Below are positions 53,952 to 62,936 of a DNA stretch of 64,000 nt, in pieces. The DNA lies in assembly GCA_964537035.1 (NCBI GenBank), contig CAZIAK010000006.1, forward strand, positions 62,001-126,000, written 5' to 3'. The notes under the pieces were generated by a model. The model was not told the origin of the DNA. It made no database searches and saw only the letters and a program-made list of their open reading frames with translations. The position numbers and the translations under genes were made by a program. Origin of the DNA: CAZIAK01 sp964537035 (lineage in GTDB: Bacteria; Planctomycetota; B15-G4). Position 1 is the first letter of the stretch. Each line of letters opens with the position of its first letter.

Positions 53952-55208
53952 TCAGGCGCCAGCCGCGGCTTCTCTCTCGCCCTTGGCCAGGCGGTGCAGC
54001 TCGTCGTCTTCGAGCAGGGCGAGGGCGTCTTTCGCTGCGGCGAAGATGCGCTCGACCTGATCTTCGCTGGCCTCGTAGCCGTTCTCGACCAGCCAGTGGA
54101 CCACGTTGCTCTTGCCGCACATGGGGCCCACCCGAATGATCTGGCGCAGGCCCACCATGTCGGCGGGCACTCCCGAGTAGACCCGGTTGGCGAGCCACTC
54201 GTCACCCTTGTTCTGGGCCTTGATCACCGCCGCCGCGTGGACCCCGGTGCCGGTCTCGAAGGCATCGCGCCCGAAGACCGGGTAGCTCACCGGGACGGAC
54301 ACGCCGGTGGAGCGGCTGGTGGTCTCGACGTAGTCACCCAGCTTGCTCAGGTCGTTGTCGATCCAGCCGGCGAGCTTGAGGTTCACCAGCAGCTGATCCA
54401 TGGGAGAGTTGCCGGCGCGCTCGCCGATGCCCAGGGCGGTGCCGTGCACCCGGTGTGCGCCGGCCTGCAAGGCTGCGATGGAGTTGGGGACGCCCAGGCC
54501 GCGGTCCATGTGCCCGTGCCAGTCGATCTTCACGTCGTCCCGGCCGCTCTCGGCGACGAGGTCGACGCCCCACTTGATCAGGTTGACCGCGCCCTGGGGG
54601 ATGGAGTGCCCCACGGTGTCGCAGAAGCACAGGCGCTTGGTGGCCGGGCTCTGCAAGGCCTCGCCGTAGAGAGCCTTGAGCGTGTCGGGGTGGGCGCGGG
54701 TGGTGTCCTCGGTGACGAACATCACCGCCAGCCCCTCGGCCTCGGCGAACTTGAGCGCCTTGCGGCAGTGCTGGAGCATGGTCTCCAGGCTCCAGTCTTC
54801 GGTGTAGGCCCGAATCTGGCTGCTGCCGATGAACGTGCAGACCTCGATGGGCACACCGGTCTTCTGCACGATATCGGCGACCGGCTGGATGTCCGCGATC
54901 ACGGTCCTTGCGGCGCAGTTGGGCTCGATGTTCAGCTTGGAGTCGCGGATCTCGGTGACCAGCTGGGTCACCACATCGACCACATGGGGGCCAGCGCCGG
55001 GCAGGCCCACGTTGGCGTAGGTGATGCCCAGCTCGTGCATGAGGTGCAGCAGCTTGATGCGCTCGGCCATGGGCGGCGCGATCACCGACGGGCACTGCAA
55101 GCCATCGCGCAGGGTCTCGTCGTCAAACTCGATGGGGTTGGGCGGCGGCAGGTAGTCCTCGACCGTGTTCCAGTCGTAGATCAGGTCGGCGGCATTCGGG
55201 TCAGACAT
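53952..55208 (-). CDS. DRE-TIM (isopropylmalate synthase/HMG-CoA lyase-like) enzyme
   Basis: About 418 residues from the ATG at 55208 (GAGG six bases upstream). The DRE-TIM metallolyase motif is FDDETLRDGLQ near 28-38, and the HxH metal ligands are in DWHGHMDRGLG. The catalytic barrel is followed by a helical tail near 300-410 that is not the LeuA allosteric domain. Members condense or cleave acyl-CoA and keto-acid substrates; 2-isopropylmalate or homocitrate synthesis or an HMG-CoA lyase-like step are all possible. It stands alone. Confidence 0.8.
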   Translation of the reverse strand: MSDPNAADLIYDWNTVEDYLPPPNPIEFDDETLRDGLQCPSVIAPPMAERIKLLHLMHELGITYANVGLPGAGPHVVDVVTQLVTEIRDSKLNIEPNCAARTVIADIQPVADIVQKTGVPIEVCTFIGSSQIRAYTEDWSLETMLQHCRKALKFAEAEGLAVMFVTEDTTRAHPDTLKALYGEALQSPATKRLCFCDTVGHSIPQGAVNLIKWGVDLVAESGRDDVKIDWHGHMDRGLGVPNSIAALQAGAHRVHGTALGIGERAGNSPMDQLLVNLKLAGWIDNDLSKLGDYVETTSRSTGVSVPVSYPVFGRDAFETGTGVHAAAVIKAQNKGDEWLANRVYSGVPADMVGLRQIIRVGPMCGKSNVVHWLVENGYEASEDQVERIFAAAKDALALLEDDELHRLAKGEREAAAGA

Positions 55209-55471
55209 TTGGCGCCTCGGCAGTTGAGCGTGCGACGGGACCGTTGCGCAGGGCTCGTGCTCTGCGTCGGGAGGGCCGCCCATTGTACCGACGAAGGCAC
55301 ACCGCGTCTGGACCGAACAGAGAAGTCCTTCAGCCCTCGTTCTCACAACCGGCGCCGGTCTCGTTCTCGTGGGATGCGGGCTGCTCCTGACGAGCCCTTC
55401 ACGGACCAGGGGCCCCGGTGAGCGCGAACTCTCCGGAGCCCCTGGGCTACCGCTGTGCTTTCAGGTCGCTG

Positions 55472-57931
55472 TTACTGGACCGTGACGCGATCCACGTTGG
55501 AGACATCGACGACCGTGCCCGTGGCGTCGAACAAGACCACCACGGCGTCGAGGGTCATCCCCGAGACAGACGTGGCCACCGACACGGGGAAGCTGAACGT
55601 CGTGTAGGGGTACACGCCAGCGCCCGGGTTGGTGAAGGCCAACACGCCGCCGGCTGTAGGGGGCGTGGTGAACGAAGCGACGGAGAGCCCGTCGAGCTCG
55701 AGCCCGAAGATGTTGCCGAGCGAGAGGTGCCGGTCGGTGTCGAGGGAGAACATGGTGACCCCGGCAGTCCAACCACCGGGGACGTTGCTGACCGCCACGT
55801 CCAGGTCGCCGGTGCCGGTGGAGGACAGGTCCAGGGCCATGCCTGAGCTGTCACGACCGCCGCCGATGCCACGAATCGCCAGGGCGAAGTCGGCGTCGAC
55901 CGCCATGGTCTCCTTGTGGCTGTCAGCGCGAACAGCCGTGGCCCGAACCGAGACACGATAGAGGCCAGAGGTCGGGTTCTGGATGAACACGTTCTCGTGG
56001 ATGTCGATGTCGTTGGCCGTGCCACCGGGAGCGCTCCAGGGCCTCTGGAGGATGCCGTTGCCGTTCTGGTCGTTACCCCACCAGTTGGTACCCGAAGCGA
56101 TCTCGGTCACGGAAAGGTCGAGACTGTTGATCCGGGTCGGGATCGCGGAGGGCACGGCCTCGTCCTCGAGGTAGTGCATGGAGGCACGGAACTCGGCGGT
56201 GTTCGGCTTGACCCAGACGAAGTAGTCGCGCTGCTGACCTTGGCTCAGCACGTCCTCTTCGTCGAGGACAAGCAGGTTGTTCCTGTTGTCGTAGAGGTCT
56301 TGCAGGTTGGGCAGTCCCCAGCCTTGCTGAACACGGTTTGAAGAACTCGGGCCAGAGAAGTCCACCTGACGCGTGCCCACAGCCATGAGCACCCGGGTGG
56401 TGGTGAGGTTGGGACGCGCGCCGAACCGAAGTGGCCACTCGACACCTGGGTAGCCGAACAGGCCGTCGGTGAACATCTGGATCGTGCTGCCAGCGAGGCC
56501 GTTGACGATGGGCGTGGCCCCGGACGTGCCGCCAAACGAGTTGGAGTAGCCCGAGGTGCCGCTCGTCGTGCGGATGTTGTCGTAGTACGCGGAGAAAGAG
56601 ACACCGACCCGGCCGTCCTGGGCGGGCCCGGTGCTGCCCGTGTTGCACCAGCAGTCATCGCCTGCCTGGGCGTTGTCGTAGTGGTTGAAGCCTCCAACAC
56701 CCACGACGTTCTTCGCCCAGGCTTCGGGCCGCGAGCTCGTGTTGCCCGTGTTGCTCTGGCTGTTGGTCACGAAGAGGTGATCGAAGTCGAAGAGGATGTC
56801 GTCGAGCAGCGCCGACGTCGAGGTGTAGTTGGGCGTGGTCGAGGCGCCCCACGACTGGGTCATGACCATGGTCTGCCAGTTCTGCAAAGGGTCCTGGGTG
56901 TCCATGACCATCTGGTAGCGCTGCGAGCCGACGCTGGCGCTCTCGATCATCTGCGCGTAGGGCATGAGGCCCTTGACGCCAGCCGGGAGCCCCTGGGCGT
57001 AGATCTCACCAGCCGTGTTCGTGCCGTGACTCGAAGACTGGTTGGGTCCCCAGGACCTGGGCTTGGCCCTGAAGGGCGGGATGGCGGCGAACTCGGGGTG
57101 CGTGTCGTGGATCGCTTCGTTCACGTGGCCGCGCATGCCCTTGCCGTCGATGCTGGCTTCGATCTCGGCGTAGTCTGCGCCGGTCTGAATGCGAGCGTTG
57201 TCCATGTCGTATTCGGGTGCGGACCACTCGTCGATCCAGAGCACGCCGTTGTCACGGGCGACCTTGATCAGCTGCTCGGGGGTCAGGGTCGCAGAGAGGA
57301 CCACGCCGCCACCTGCGGGCGCGTCGAGCACACCACCGAGGGCTTGGATGCGCTGCTCGAGCGGGGTCGCGTCGATCTGCTTGTCGACGAGCATGATGTT
57401 GTAGCGCGCCGTGCCCAGGGTGTTGTTCACAAGCCCGGACTGGAGCGGCGTGTCGAGCTTGTGCGCCACCTGGAGTTCCATGACCGCACGAACGAACGCC
57501 TGGTCGCGAACGGTCTCGACCTGTCCCCGGGGAATGCGAACGATGTAGGCCTGGTGCGGGTAGTAGCGGGTCACCTCGGCGCCCAGCCCATCAAGGGCCT
57601 CGGCGTACTCGGAGATGATGTCGGTCACGAACTGCACGTAGAACAGCTTGTTCGATGCGTCGGACATCAGCGCGGCCGGAACACTGGAGTCACCCAGCAG
57701 CGGATCAAAGCTGCGATCTCGCCAGTTCAAGGTGGTCTTGGGTTCCGGGAGCGGAACCCAGGTCGAGCCTCCGTCGCGGCTGACCGCGCTGAGGGTCTCG
57801 CCGTTCACGGTGAGGTTGCGGACGCTTGCGCCCGTGTCGGCGATCTCAATGGCACCCTGGGCCGTCAGCGAAGCACACATCGCGACAGTAGCTAGAGTGG
57901 TGGACAGAACATGACAACCAGGAAAGCTCAT
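55472..57931 (-). CDS. Secreted subtilase (S8)-like protein with altered Asp site
   Basis: An 819-residue protein with a signal peptide (cleavage near LTAQG). The catalytic His is in SSSHGTNTAGEIYA (His302) and the Ser in FGGTSGATPIVNGLAG (Ser470). The usual Asp motif (V-I-D-T-G before HPEF) reads GHVNEAIHDTHPEF, putting Asn271 in the Asp position. The N-terminal part (YVQFVTDIISEYAEALDGLGAEVTRYYPHQAYIVRIPRG) resembles an inhibitor-type propeptide. A C-terminal beta region (about 600-819) could be an attachment module. GAGG seven bases upstream supports the ATG. Activity is uncertain. Confidence 0.82.
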   Translation of the reverse strand: MSFPGCHVLSTTLATVAMCASLTAQGAIEIADTGASVRNLTVNGETLSAVSRDGGSTWVPLPEPKTTLNWRDRSFDPLLGDSSVPAALMSDASNKLFYVQFVTDIISEYAEALDGLGAEVTRYYPHQAYIVRIPRGQVETVRDQAFVRAVMELQVAHKLDTPLQSGLVNNTLGTARYNIMLVDKQIDATPLEQRIQALGGVLDAPAGGGVVLSATLTPEQLIKVARDNGVLWIDEWSAPEYDMDNARIQTGADYAEIEASIDGKGMRGHVNEAIHDTHPEFAAIPPFRAKPRSWGPNQSSSHGTNTAGEIYAQGLPAGVKGLMPYAQMIESASVGSQRYQMVMDTQDPLQNWQTMVMTQSWGASTTPNYTSTSALLDDILFDFDHLFVTNSQSNTGNTSSRPEAWAKNVVGVGGFNHYDNAQAGDDCWCNTGSTGPAQDGRVGVSFSAYYDNIRTTSGTSGYSNSFGGTSGATPIVNGLAGSTIQMFTDGLFGYPGVEWPLRFGARPNLTTTRVLMAVGTRQVDFSGPSSSNRVQQGWGLPNLQDLYDNRNNLLVLDEEDVLSQGQQRDYFVWVKPNTAEFRASMHYLEDEAVPSAIPTRINSLDLSVTEIASGTNWWGNDQNGNGILQRPWSAPGGTANDIDIHENVFIQNPTSGLYRVSVRATAVRADSHKETMAVDADFALAIRGIGGGRDSSGMALDLSSTGTGDLDVAVSNVPGGWTAGVTMFSLDTDRHLSLGNIFGLELDGLSVASFTTPPTAGGVLAFTNPGAGVYPYTTFSFPVSVATSVSGMTLDAVVVLFDATGTVVDVSNVDRVTVQ

Positions 57932-58036
57932 CTGACAGACCTCGCGTTGGCGGGGGAGATGTGGTGGGGCCCATTACCCGAATCAACCTCGGAATCTACC
58001 ACCTCCCACAAAAATGGGGGGAGTTGTCCTCTGAGA

Positions 58037-58054
58037 GCGGGCTGTGAAGCCCGC
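58037..58054 (-). terminator. Hairpin after the hypothetical gene at 58066-59112
   Basis: A perfect 7-bp stem (GCGGGCT, GTGA loop, AGCCCGC) lies 12 bases downstream of the stop of the minus-strand gene and upstream of the subtilase start. No T tract follows, so it may be a terminator or only a transcript-stabilising hairpin. A second, weaker stem around an AAAAA loop lies at about 58004-58023. Confidence 0.45.
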
Positions 58055-58065
58055 GCAGGGCCCTG

Positions 58066-59112
58066 TCAGAGGTCGTCGAACCCGGTTCCGTCCATGTCGA
58101 AGAAGAACGGATCGGACGAATCGAGCTGTTCCAGGTACGAGTGGAAGTCGATCCGATCGTCTGCGCCGATGGACTCAGGTGAGCCGAGGAGGCTGTCGAC
58201 GACGGCGTTGGGCAGCGAGGCGTCGGCGGTGAGGTCCTTGCCCGGGAAGTTGCCTTCGAGATGCAGCAGGCCAGCCCGCTGCAAGGGCCGCAGGGTGGCT
58301 CGCCGGCGCATCAGGTCAGATTCGTTCTCGCTGACCAGCTTGATCAGGTCGACCGCATCCACCGCGCCCACGCCCTCAAGAATCTCCAGGAACAACACCG
58401 TGGACAGGATGACCAGGGCGTCCAGGTCGAGATCGTGTGCGCGCTTCAGGGTCAGCACCGGGATGTGCTGGATCTGCTCCGTGGCTTTCAGCCTCTGGGA
58501 GACATGGCTCGCAGCGGCCCGGGCGTTCTCCAGCAGCAGAGTCGGCCCGTCGGCAGATTCGAGCCCCGCGCCGGCCCAGGGGTCGAGGTTGAAGACCCGA
58601 GCGGCCCGACGCCGGTAGTGCAGGGACAGCCGGCGCAGGTCGCGCAACACCTCTGCGTTGCTGCGATAGGCCCCGGTGGGCTCGTTGGCCTGGGTCGCCG
58701 CGGGTTGCCCGAAGACCTCGCAGGCCTGGCGAAAGGTCTGGGTGCTGGTGCGAAAGTGTGTCGAGGCCACATCGACCACCGTGGTCGGGGTCACGTCCGG
58801 GAGCAGCAGGCCCGCAGAGAGCAGGGGCGCGTCGCCCATGAGCCGGTTCACCGCCGCCATGCGCACGGCGGTGCCGCAGGGCAGGGCGCTGATGAGCTCG
58901 TGGCCCGTGCGGCTCTCATGCCCGGCCATGCGCGCGGCCAGGCTGACCAGAACCAGGGCTGCATCGAGATCGTGGAGGCCGTACTGCTCCATCAGGCCGA
59001 AGAGCAGGCCCTGGCGGGGTCGGCTGGAGAGCGAGTCGAGGAAGGCCGCCGAACCTGCGTCGAGCTGGTCGAGCAGGGCTCGCAAGGCGGCCCGTTCTGT
59101 GGTCGGGTCCAT
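58066..59112 (-). CDS. Hypothetical helical protein (possible winged-helix)
   Basis: About 348 residues from the ATG at 59112; the frame is open to 59250 but that part overlaps mgtE on the other strand. The sequence is soluble and helix-rich, with segments such as LLFGLMEQYGLHDLDAALVLVSLAARM, AVNRLMGDAPLLSAGLLLPDVT and VLTLKRAHDLDLDALVILSTVLFLEI. The pattern around 90-140 recalls the winged-helix N-terminal part of some AAA+ proteins, but no Walker motif is present. The C-terminus is acidic (DPFFFDMDGTGFDDL). No family is recognised. Confidence 0.55.
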   Translation of the reverse strand: MDPTTERAALRALLDQLDAGSAAFLDSLSSRPRQGLLFGLMEQYGLHDLDAALVLVSLAARMAGHESRTGHELISALPCGTAVRMAAVNRLMGDAPLLSAGLLLPDVTPTTVVDVASTHFRTSTQTFRQACEVFGQPAATQANEPTGAYRSNAEVLRDLRRLSLHYRRRAARVFNLDPWAGAGLESADGPTLLLENARAAASHVSQRLKATEQIQHIPVLTLKRAHDLDLDALVILSTVLFLEILEGVGAVDAVDLIKLVSENESDLMRRRATLRPLQRAGLLHLEGNFPGKDLTADASLPNAVVDSLLGSPESIGADDRIDFHSYLEQLDSSDPFFFDMDGTGFDDL

Positions 59113-59240
59113 GATGGCGTCAGAGGTGGTTGGCCTCCCTTTCAAGCGGGCGGCTGTACAAGGGTAACCTCGTTTGAACCATGGAGTTGGGAACGCGGCG
59201 GCGATAACCTGCGCCCAGCCCTCCGGTACGTTGCGACACG

Positions 59241-60635
59241 ATGGAATCACCCGAACTCAAGGATCTCGTGGACAGCCTCGGAGAGGGGCTGGGCGGCCAG
59301 AGCATGGGCGCTGTGGGGGAGATCCATGCCGCTGACATCGCCACGGCGCTGTTGGACGTGGCCCCATCGGCCCAGTCACTGCTCCTGGCGGTTCTCGATG
59401 ACGAGAAGGCGGCCGAGGTGCTGGCCCTGGCCGAGCAGCCCCTGCTAGAGGGCCTGCTGGAGCGGCTCGACCCGGGCAGGTTGGTGCGTCTCCTCGACGC
59501 CATGGACCCGGACGACGCGGCAGATGTCCTGGAAGAGCTGTCCGAGCACGCCCGCCACGCGGCGGTGGCCCGGCTCGACGAGAACACCCGCCGGTCGGTG
59601 ACCCTCCTGGGGGGCTACGAGCCAGACTCAGCCGGTGGCGTCATGACCACCGAAGTCGTGGCCGTGGGCAGCAACGAGACGGTCAAGTCTGCCCTGGCCA
59701 AGCTGCGGGACGCCGAACAGCCAGAGGCCATGGGATCGACGTTCGTGGTCGATCCGGCGGGTTGTCTGGTGGGCTTCGTCGACCTGAAGTGCCTGCTCAA
59801 CGCGGCCCCCGAGGTCTCGGTGGGTTCGGTCATGGAGAGCGATGTGGTCACCATCGAGGCGGAGGCCGACCAGGAAGACGCCGCTCGAGTGATGGACCAC
59901 TACCACCTCACGAGCCTGCCGGTGGTCGATGGCTCGGGCGTGCTCATGGGCGTCATCACCGCCGATGACATCATTGATGTCCTGGCCGAAGAGGCCAGCG
60001 AGGACATCTTGCGTCTGGCCGGTACGGGGGTGACCCACCCCACGGCCGAGCGACTGCTCACTCGACTCCTTGCCAGGGCGCCGTGGTTGTCCGTCACCCT
60101 GATCGGCACCTTCCTTGCCGGCATGCTGATCGAGTGGGTCGAGAACAGCTGGTTCACCTTGCCGGTTCTCGAGGGCGTGGGCCGGGAGTTCAAATCCCTG
60201 CTCTATTTCATCCCCCTCATCGGCGGCATGGCGGGCAACGTGGGCAGCCAGTCGTCCACCATCATGGTGCGTGGTTTCGCCACGGGCGAGGTCGACCCCC
60301 TGCGGCCTGGGCGGGTCCTGCCCGGCGAGCTGATCTTGGCCACGGCCATCGGGATGATGTCCGGCCTCGCCGTGGGGTTGGCCACGGCGGTGGTGCACAG
60401 CGACCAGTCGTGGCTGGGCCTGGTGGTGGGCGTGGCCCTGCCCTGCGCCGTGTTCGTGGCGGGCCTGGTGGGCACCCTGGTGCCCTTTGCCTGCCACCGC
60501 TTCAAGGTCGACCCGGCCTATGCCAGCGGACCTTTCCTGCTCACCCTCAACGATATCGCTGCCTACCTGATCTACTTCTCGGTGGCCTTGGTGATCATGG
60601 GAGCTCTTGAGGTCGGCGGTCTTGGCAACGGCTGA
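59241..60635 (+). CDS. mgtE: Magnesium transporter MgtE
   Basis: A 464-residue Mg2+ channel/transporter. The N domain (IATALLDVAPSAQSLLLAVLDDEKAAEVLALAEQ and MDPDDAADVLEEL) is followed by a CBS pair (VGSVMESDVVTIEAEADQEDAARVMDHYHLTSLPVVD), the plug helix and five membrane segments including GMAGNVGSQSSTIMVRGFATGEV, which lines the pore. Mg2+ sensing acts through the acidic CBS interface. Its end overlaps the signal peptidase start by 29 nt. Confidence 0.94.
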   Translation: MESPELKDLVDSLGEGLGGQSMGAVGEIHAADIATALLDVAPSAQSLLLAVLDDEKAAEVLALAEQPLLEGLLERLDPGRLVRLLDAMDPDDAADVLEELSEHARHAAVARLDENTRRSVTLLGGYEPDSAGGVMTTEVVAVGSNETVKSALAKLRDAEQPEAMGSTFVVDPAGCLVGFVDLKCLLNAAPEVSVGSVMESDVVTIEAEADQEDAARVMDHYHLTSLPVVDGSGVLMGVITADDIIDVLAEEASEDILRLAGTGVTHPTAERLLTRLLARAPWLSVTLIGTFLAGMLIEWVENSWFTLPVLEGVGREFKSLLYFIPLIGGMAGNVGSQSSTIMVRGFATGEVDPLRPGRVLPGELILATAIGMMSGLAVGLATAVVHSDQSWLGLVVGVALPCAVFVAGLVGTLVPFACHRFKVDPAYASGPFLLTLNDIAAYLIYFSVALVIMGALEVGGLGNG

Positions 60636-61791
60636 GCGGGCATCGTCCTCGAAGCGCCGCCGGCTGATCGTGCTGGCCGCCATTCTCGTCCCAGCCCTGC
60701 TGGTGCGCAGCATCGTGCTGGCCACCTACGAGATCCAGTCGGGATCCATGGCCCCAGCCCTGCAATCGGGCGACCACCTGCTCGTGCTGAGAGCAGCGAT
60801 CGACCCTGAGCCCATCGCCCGTTGGGACATCGTGGTCATGGACGATCGTGGCCTGGACGCGTTGGGAGACGAGCTCTACGACGCGGTGGTGAAGCGGGTG
60901 GCCGGTCTGCCCGGCGAGCGCATCGAGGTGCGCAACGGTGATGTCTGGGCCGGGGCGTCCGAAGGCAGCCTGCAGCTGGCGGCCAAGCCGGACCGCCTGG
61001 TGCGGGAGCTGCTGATCCCGGTTCACGAGGGCCTGGGCTTGCCTGAGCCCTGGCGGTGGGACGGCTCCGCAAGGCCTGAACCCCTGGCCGACGGCACGGT
61101 CAGGCTGAAGGCGCCTGAGTCTCGGGCCATGGCCCATTTCGGCGCCGCCATCACCGATGGGGATTCGAACACCGCGGGCGAGCTGGTGGCAGACACAGCT
61201 CTGGCCGTGCGAGTGGGCGCGGTCGATGCCACGCTCCTGCTGGGCCTGCGCGAGGGGGCCGACACCTTCAGGGCCCGCCTGGCCAGCCCGGAGGCGGGAG
61301 GCGCCAGCCTGAACCACAACACCGCCGGGGGAGAGGTGGCCCGGGCCCCGGGCTTCTCAGGTCTGAGCCCCGGCCAGCGGATCCTCTTCTGGAATGTAGA
61401 CAACCATGTCAGGTTGTGGGTCGACGACGAGCTGGTGCTGGCCTACGACTATGAGGCCAACACCCGCCAGCCTCCGGGGACCACGATGGTCAACACCCCG
61501 GAGCTGGGCCTGGAGGAGGGAGCCCTGGAGGTGGCCGCCGTGTCCGTGCTGCGAGACCTGCACTACACCTGCCTGGGGACCTGCGGCACTCAGCCTGGAG
61601 GTGCCCTCACACCCTATAACGTGCTGCCAGGAGACCTTTTTCTTCTCGGAGATGCCTCTCAGACGTCCCGGGACAGCAGGCACTTCGGGGCCCTTTCGCA
61701 AGCGGGGCTGCTGGGCCGTCCCCTGGCCATCTACCACCCCTCGGCTCGGGCTCGCTGGATGAGTCGCTCAGGCGCGGAGGCCTCCTGGTGA
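60607..61791 (+). CDS. lepB: Signal peptidase I with a large inserted beta domain
   Basis: A 394-residue S26A peptidase that cleaves secretory signal peptides at the outer face of the inner membrane. A membrane anchor at 20-40 precedes the catalytic Ser47 (SGSMAPAL) and Lys96 (VVKRVAGLPGE); the C-terminal box is GDASQTSRDSRHFG. Between these boxes, residues about 145-335 form an extra segment with lectin/LamG-like strands (FWNVDNHVRLWVDDELVLAYDY) instead of the short link in E. coli-like enzymes. TTG start inside mgtE. Confidence 0.9.
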   Translation: MRSAVLATAERASSSKRRRLIVLAAILVPALLVRSIVLATYEIQSGSMAPALQSGDHLLVLRAAIDPEPIARWDIVVMDDRGLDALGDELYDAVVKRVAGLPGERIEVRNGDVWAGASEGSLQLAAKPDRLVRELLIPVHEGLGLPEPWRWDGSARPEPLADGTVRLKAPESRAMAHFGAAITDGDSNTAGELVADTALAVRVGAVDATLLLGLREGADTFRARLASPEAGGASLNHNTAGGEVARAPGFSGLSPGQRILFWNVDNHVRLWVDDELVLAYDYEANTRQPPGTTMVNTPELGLEEGALEVAAVSVLRDLHYTCLGTCGTQPGGALTPYNVLPGDLFLLGDASQTSRDSRHFGALSQAGLLGRPLAIYHPSARARWMSRSGAEASW

Positions 61792-61861
61792 AACTTCGCA
61801 ACTTCGACCTGGGGCTCGGGTTGAACCCTTGCTTACGCCCGCACCGGAGTGCCCCGACCCC

Positions 61862-62455
61862 GTGACGGACCCACCGGATGGACGCGAGCTCATGCTGGCT
61901 GTGGCCGCCGACCATCCTGGCGCTTTCGAGCGTCTGGTCGTCGTCTACGAGACCCGCGTGAAAGCAGGCGTGTACCGGTCGATCCGGGATGCGTCATCGG
62001 TGGACGACCTCGCCCAGGAGGTCTTCTTGAGGCTCTACAAGGCCCGGCATCGCTACCAGCCCACGGCCCGTTTCGAAACCTTTCTCTATCGCATCATCTT
62101 CAATCTCTGCGTGAACCACACCCAGTACCAAGCCCGCCGTCGCACCTGGTCTCTCGACACCCCCGTGGGTGACGAGGACGGTCGCATCATGGACCCCGAA
62201 GACCCCCGGGCTGGCTTGCCCCTGGATCAACTTGAGCAAGACGAGCGAGCCGTCTTCGTGCAACAAGCGGTGGAGTCCCTGCCCGACAACCAGCGGCGGG
62301 CACTCTTGCTGTCGCGCTTCGAGGGCCTGGGTTACGAAGAGATCGGTCAGATCATGGATCTCTCGTTGCAGGCCGTGAAGTCCCTGCTCTGGCGAGCGCG
62401 GGAGAACGTCCGCCGCAAGTTGCAGCCGATCCTCGGAGGATCCAGCGATGAATGA
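61862..62455 (+). CDS. ECF (RpoE-type) sigma factor
   Basis: About 197 residues from a GTG at 61862 with a spaced GGAG; a TTG at 61829 is an alternative. Region 2 (HPGAFERLVVVYETRVKAGVYRSIRDASSVDDLAQEVFLRLYKARHRY) and region 4 (LPDNQRRALLLSRFEGLGYEEIGQIMDLSLQAVKSLLWRARENVRRKL) are clear, with no region 1 or 3. Its end overlaps an anti-sigma-like gene by 8 nt. Confidence 0.93.
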   Translation: MTDPPDGRELMLAVAADHPGAFERLVVVYETRVKAGVYRSIRDASSVDDLAQEVFLRLYKARHRYQPTARFETFLYRIIFNLCVNHTQYQARRRTWSLDTPVGDEDGRIMDPEDPRAGLPLDQLEQDERAVFVQQAVESLPDNQRRALLLSRFEGLGYEEIGQIMDLSLQAVKSLLWRARENVRRKLQPILGGSSDE

Positions 62456-62936
62456 AACCCTGCGCGAGCTGTTGATCGACTATCTCGACGACGCCTTGCC
62501 CCCCAGCCAGCGGGCCGAGGTCGAGCTGCTGATTGCCGCCGACCCGGAGGCTGCCCGTTTCGTGCGCGAGCATCAGCAGGCGTGGGCGGCCCTGGCCGAG
62601 GCCTATGGCGATCCGGCCATCGAAGCCGTGGTGCAGCCCTCTGAGTCCTTCCGCGCCCGGGTGACCGCTGACGTCGACGGCAGCTCGACCTCCCGGGCCT
62701 GGCCTCCTCAGCAGCTCTTGGCCCTCGCGGCCTGCCTTGCCCTGGGCCTGACCCTCTTCACCTGGATGCTCAGCGACCGGTCGCCGACGAGCCAGCTCTC
62801 CGCCGAGGATCAGCACGTGGTGCGCTACCTCCACGTGCTGCGCGAGTACGGCGTCCTCGACTCCATGGGCCCTGAGCTCGACCTGCACGCCGACTACGAC
62901 GTGCTGCGTGCTTTCGAAGGTGAGATCGAGGGATGA
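62448..62936 (+). CDS. Membrane anti-sigma factor-like protein
   Basis: A 162-residue single-pass protein. The N-terminal cytoplasmic part (LRELLIDYLDDALPPSQRAEVELLIAADPEAARFVREHQ) has the layout of an anti-sigma domain but lacks the HxxxCxxC zinc residues. The membrane helix is near 86-107 (LLALAACLALGLTLFTWML). Coupling to the ECF sigma gene is the main evidence of function. It overlaps the next gene by 4 nt. Confidence 0.78.
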   Translation: MNETLRELLIDYLDDALPPSQRAEVELLIAADPEAARFVREHQQAWAALAEAYGDPAIEAVVQPSESFRARVTADVDGSSTSRAWPPQQLLALAACLALGLTLFTWMLSDRSPTSQLSAEDQHVVRYLHVLREYGVLDSMGPELDLHADYDVLRAFEGEIEG

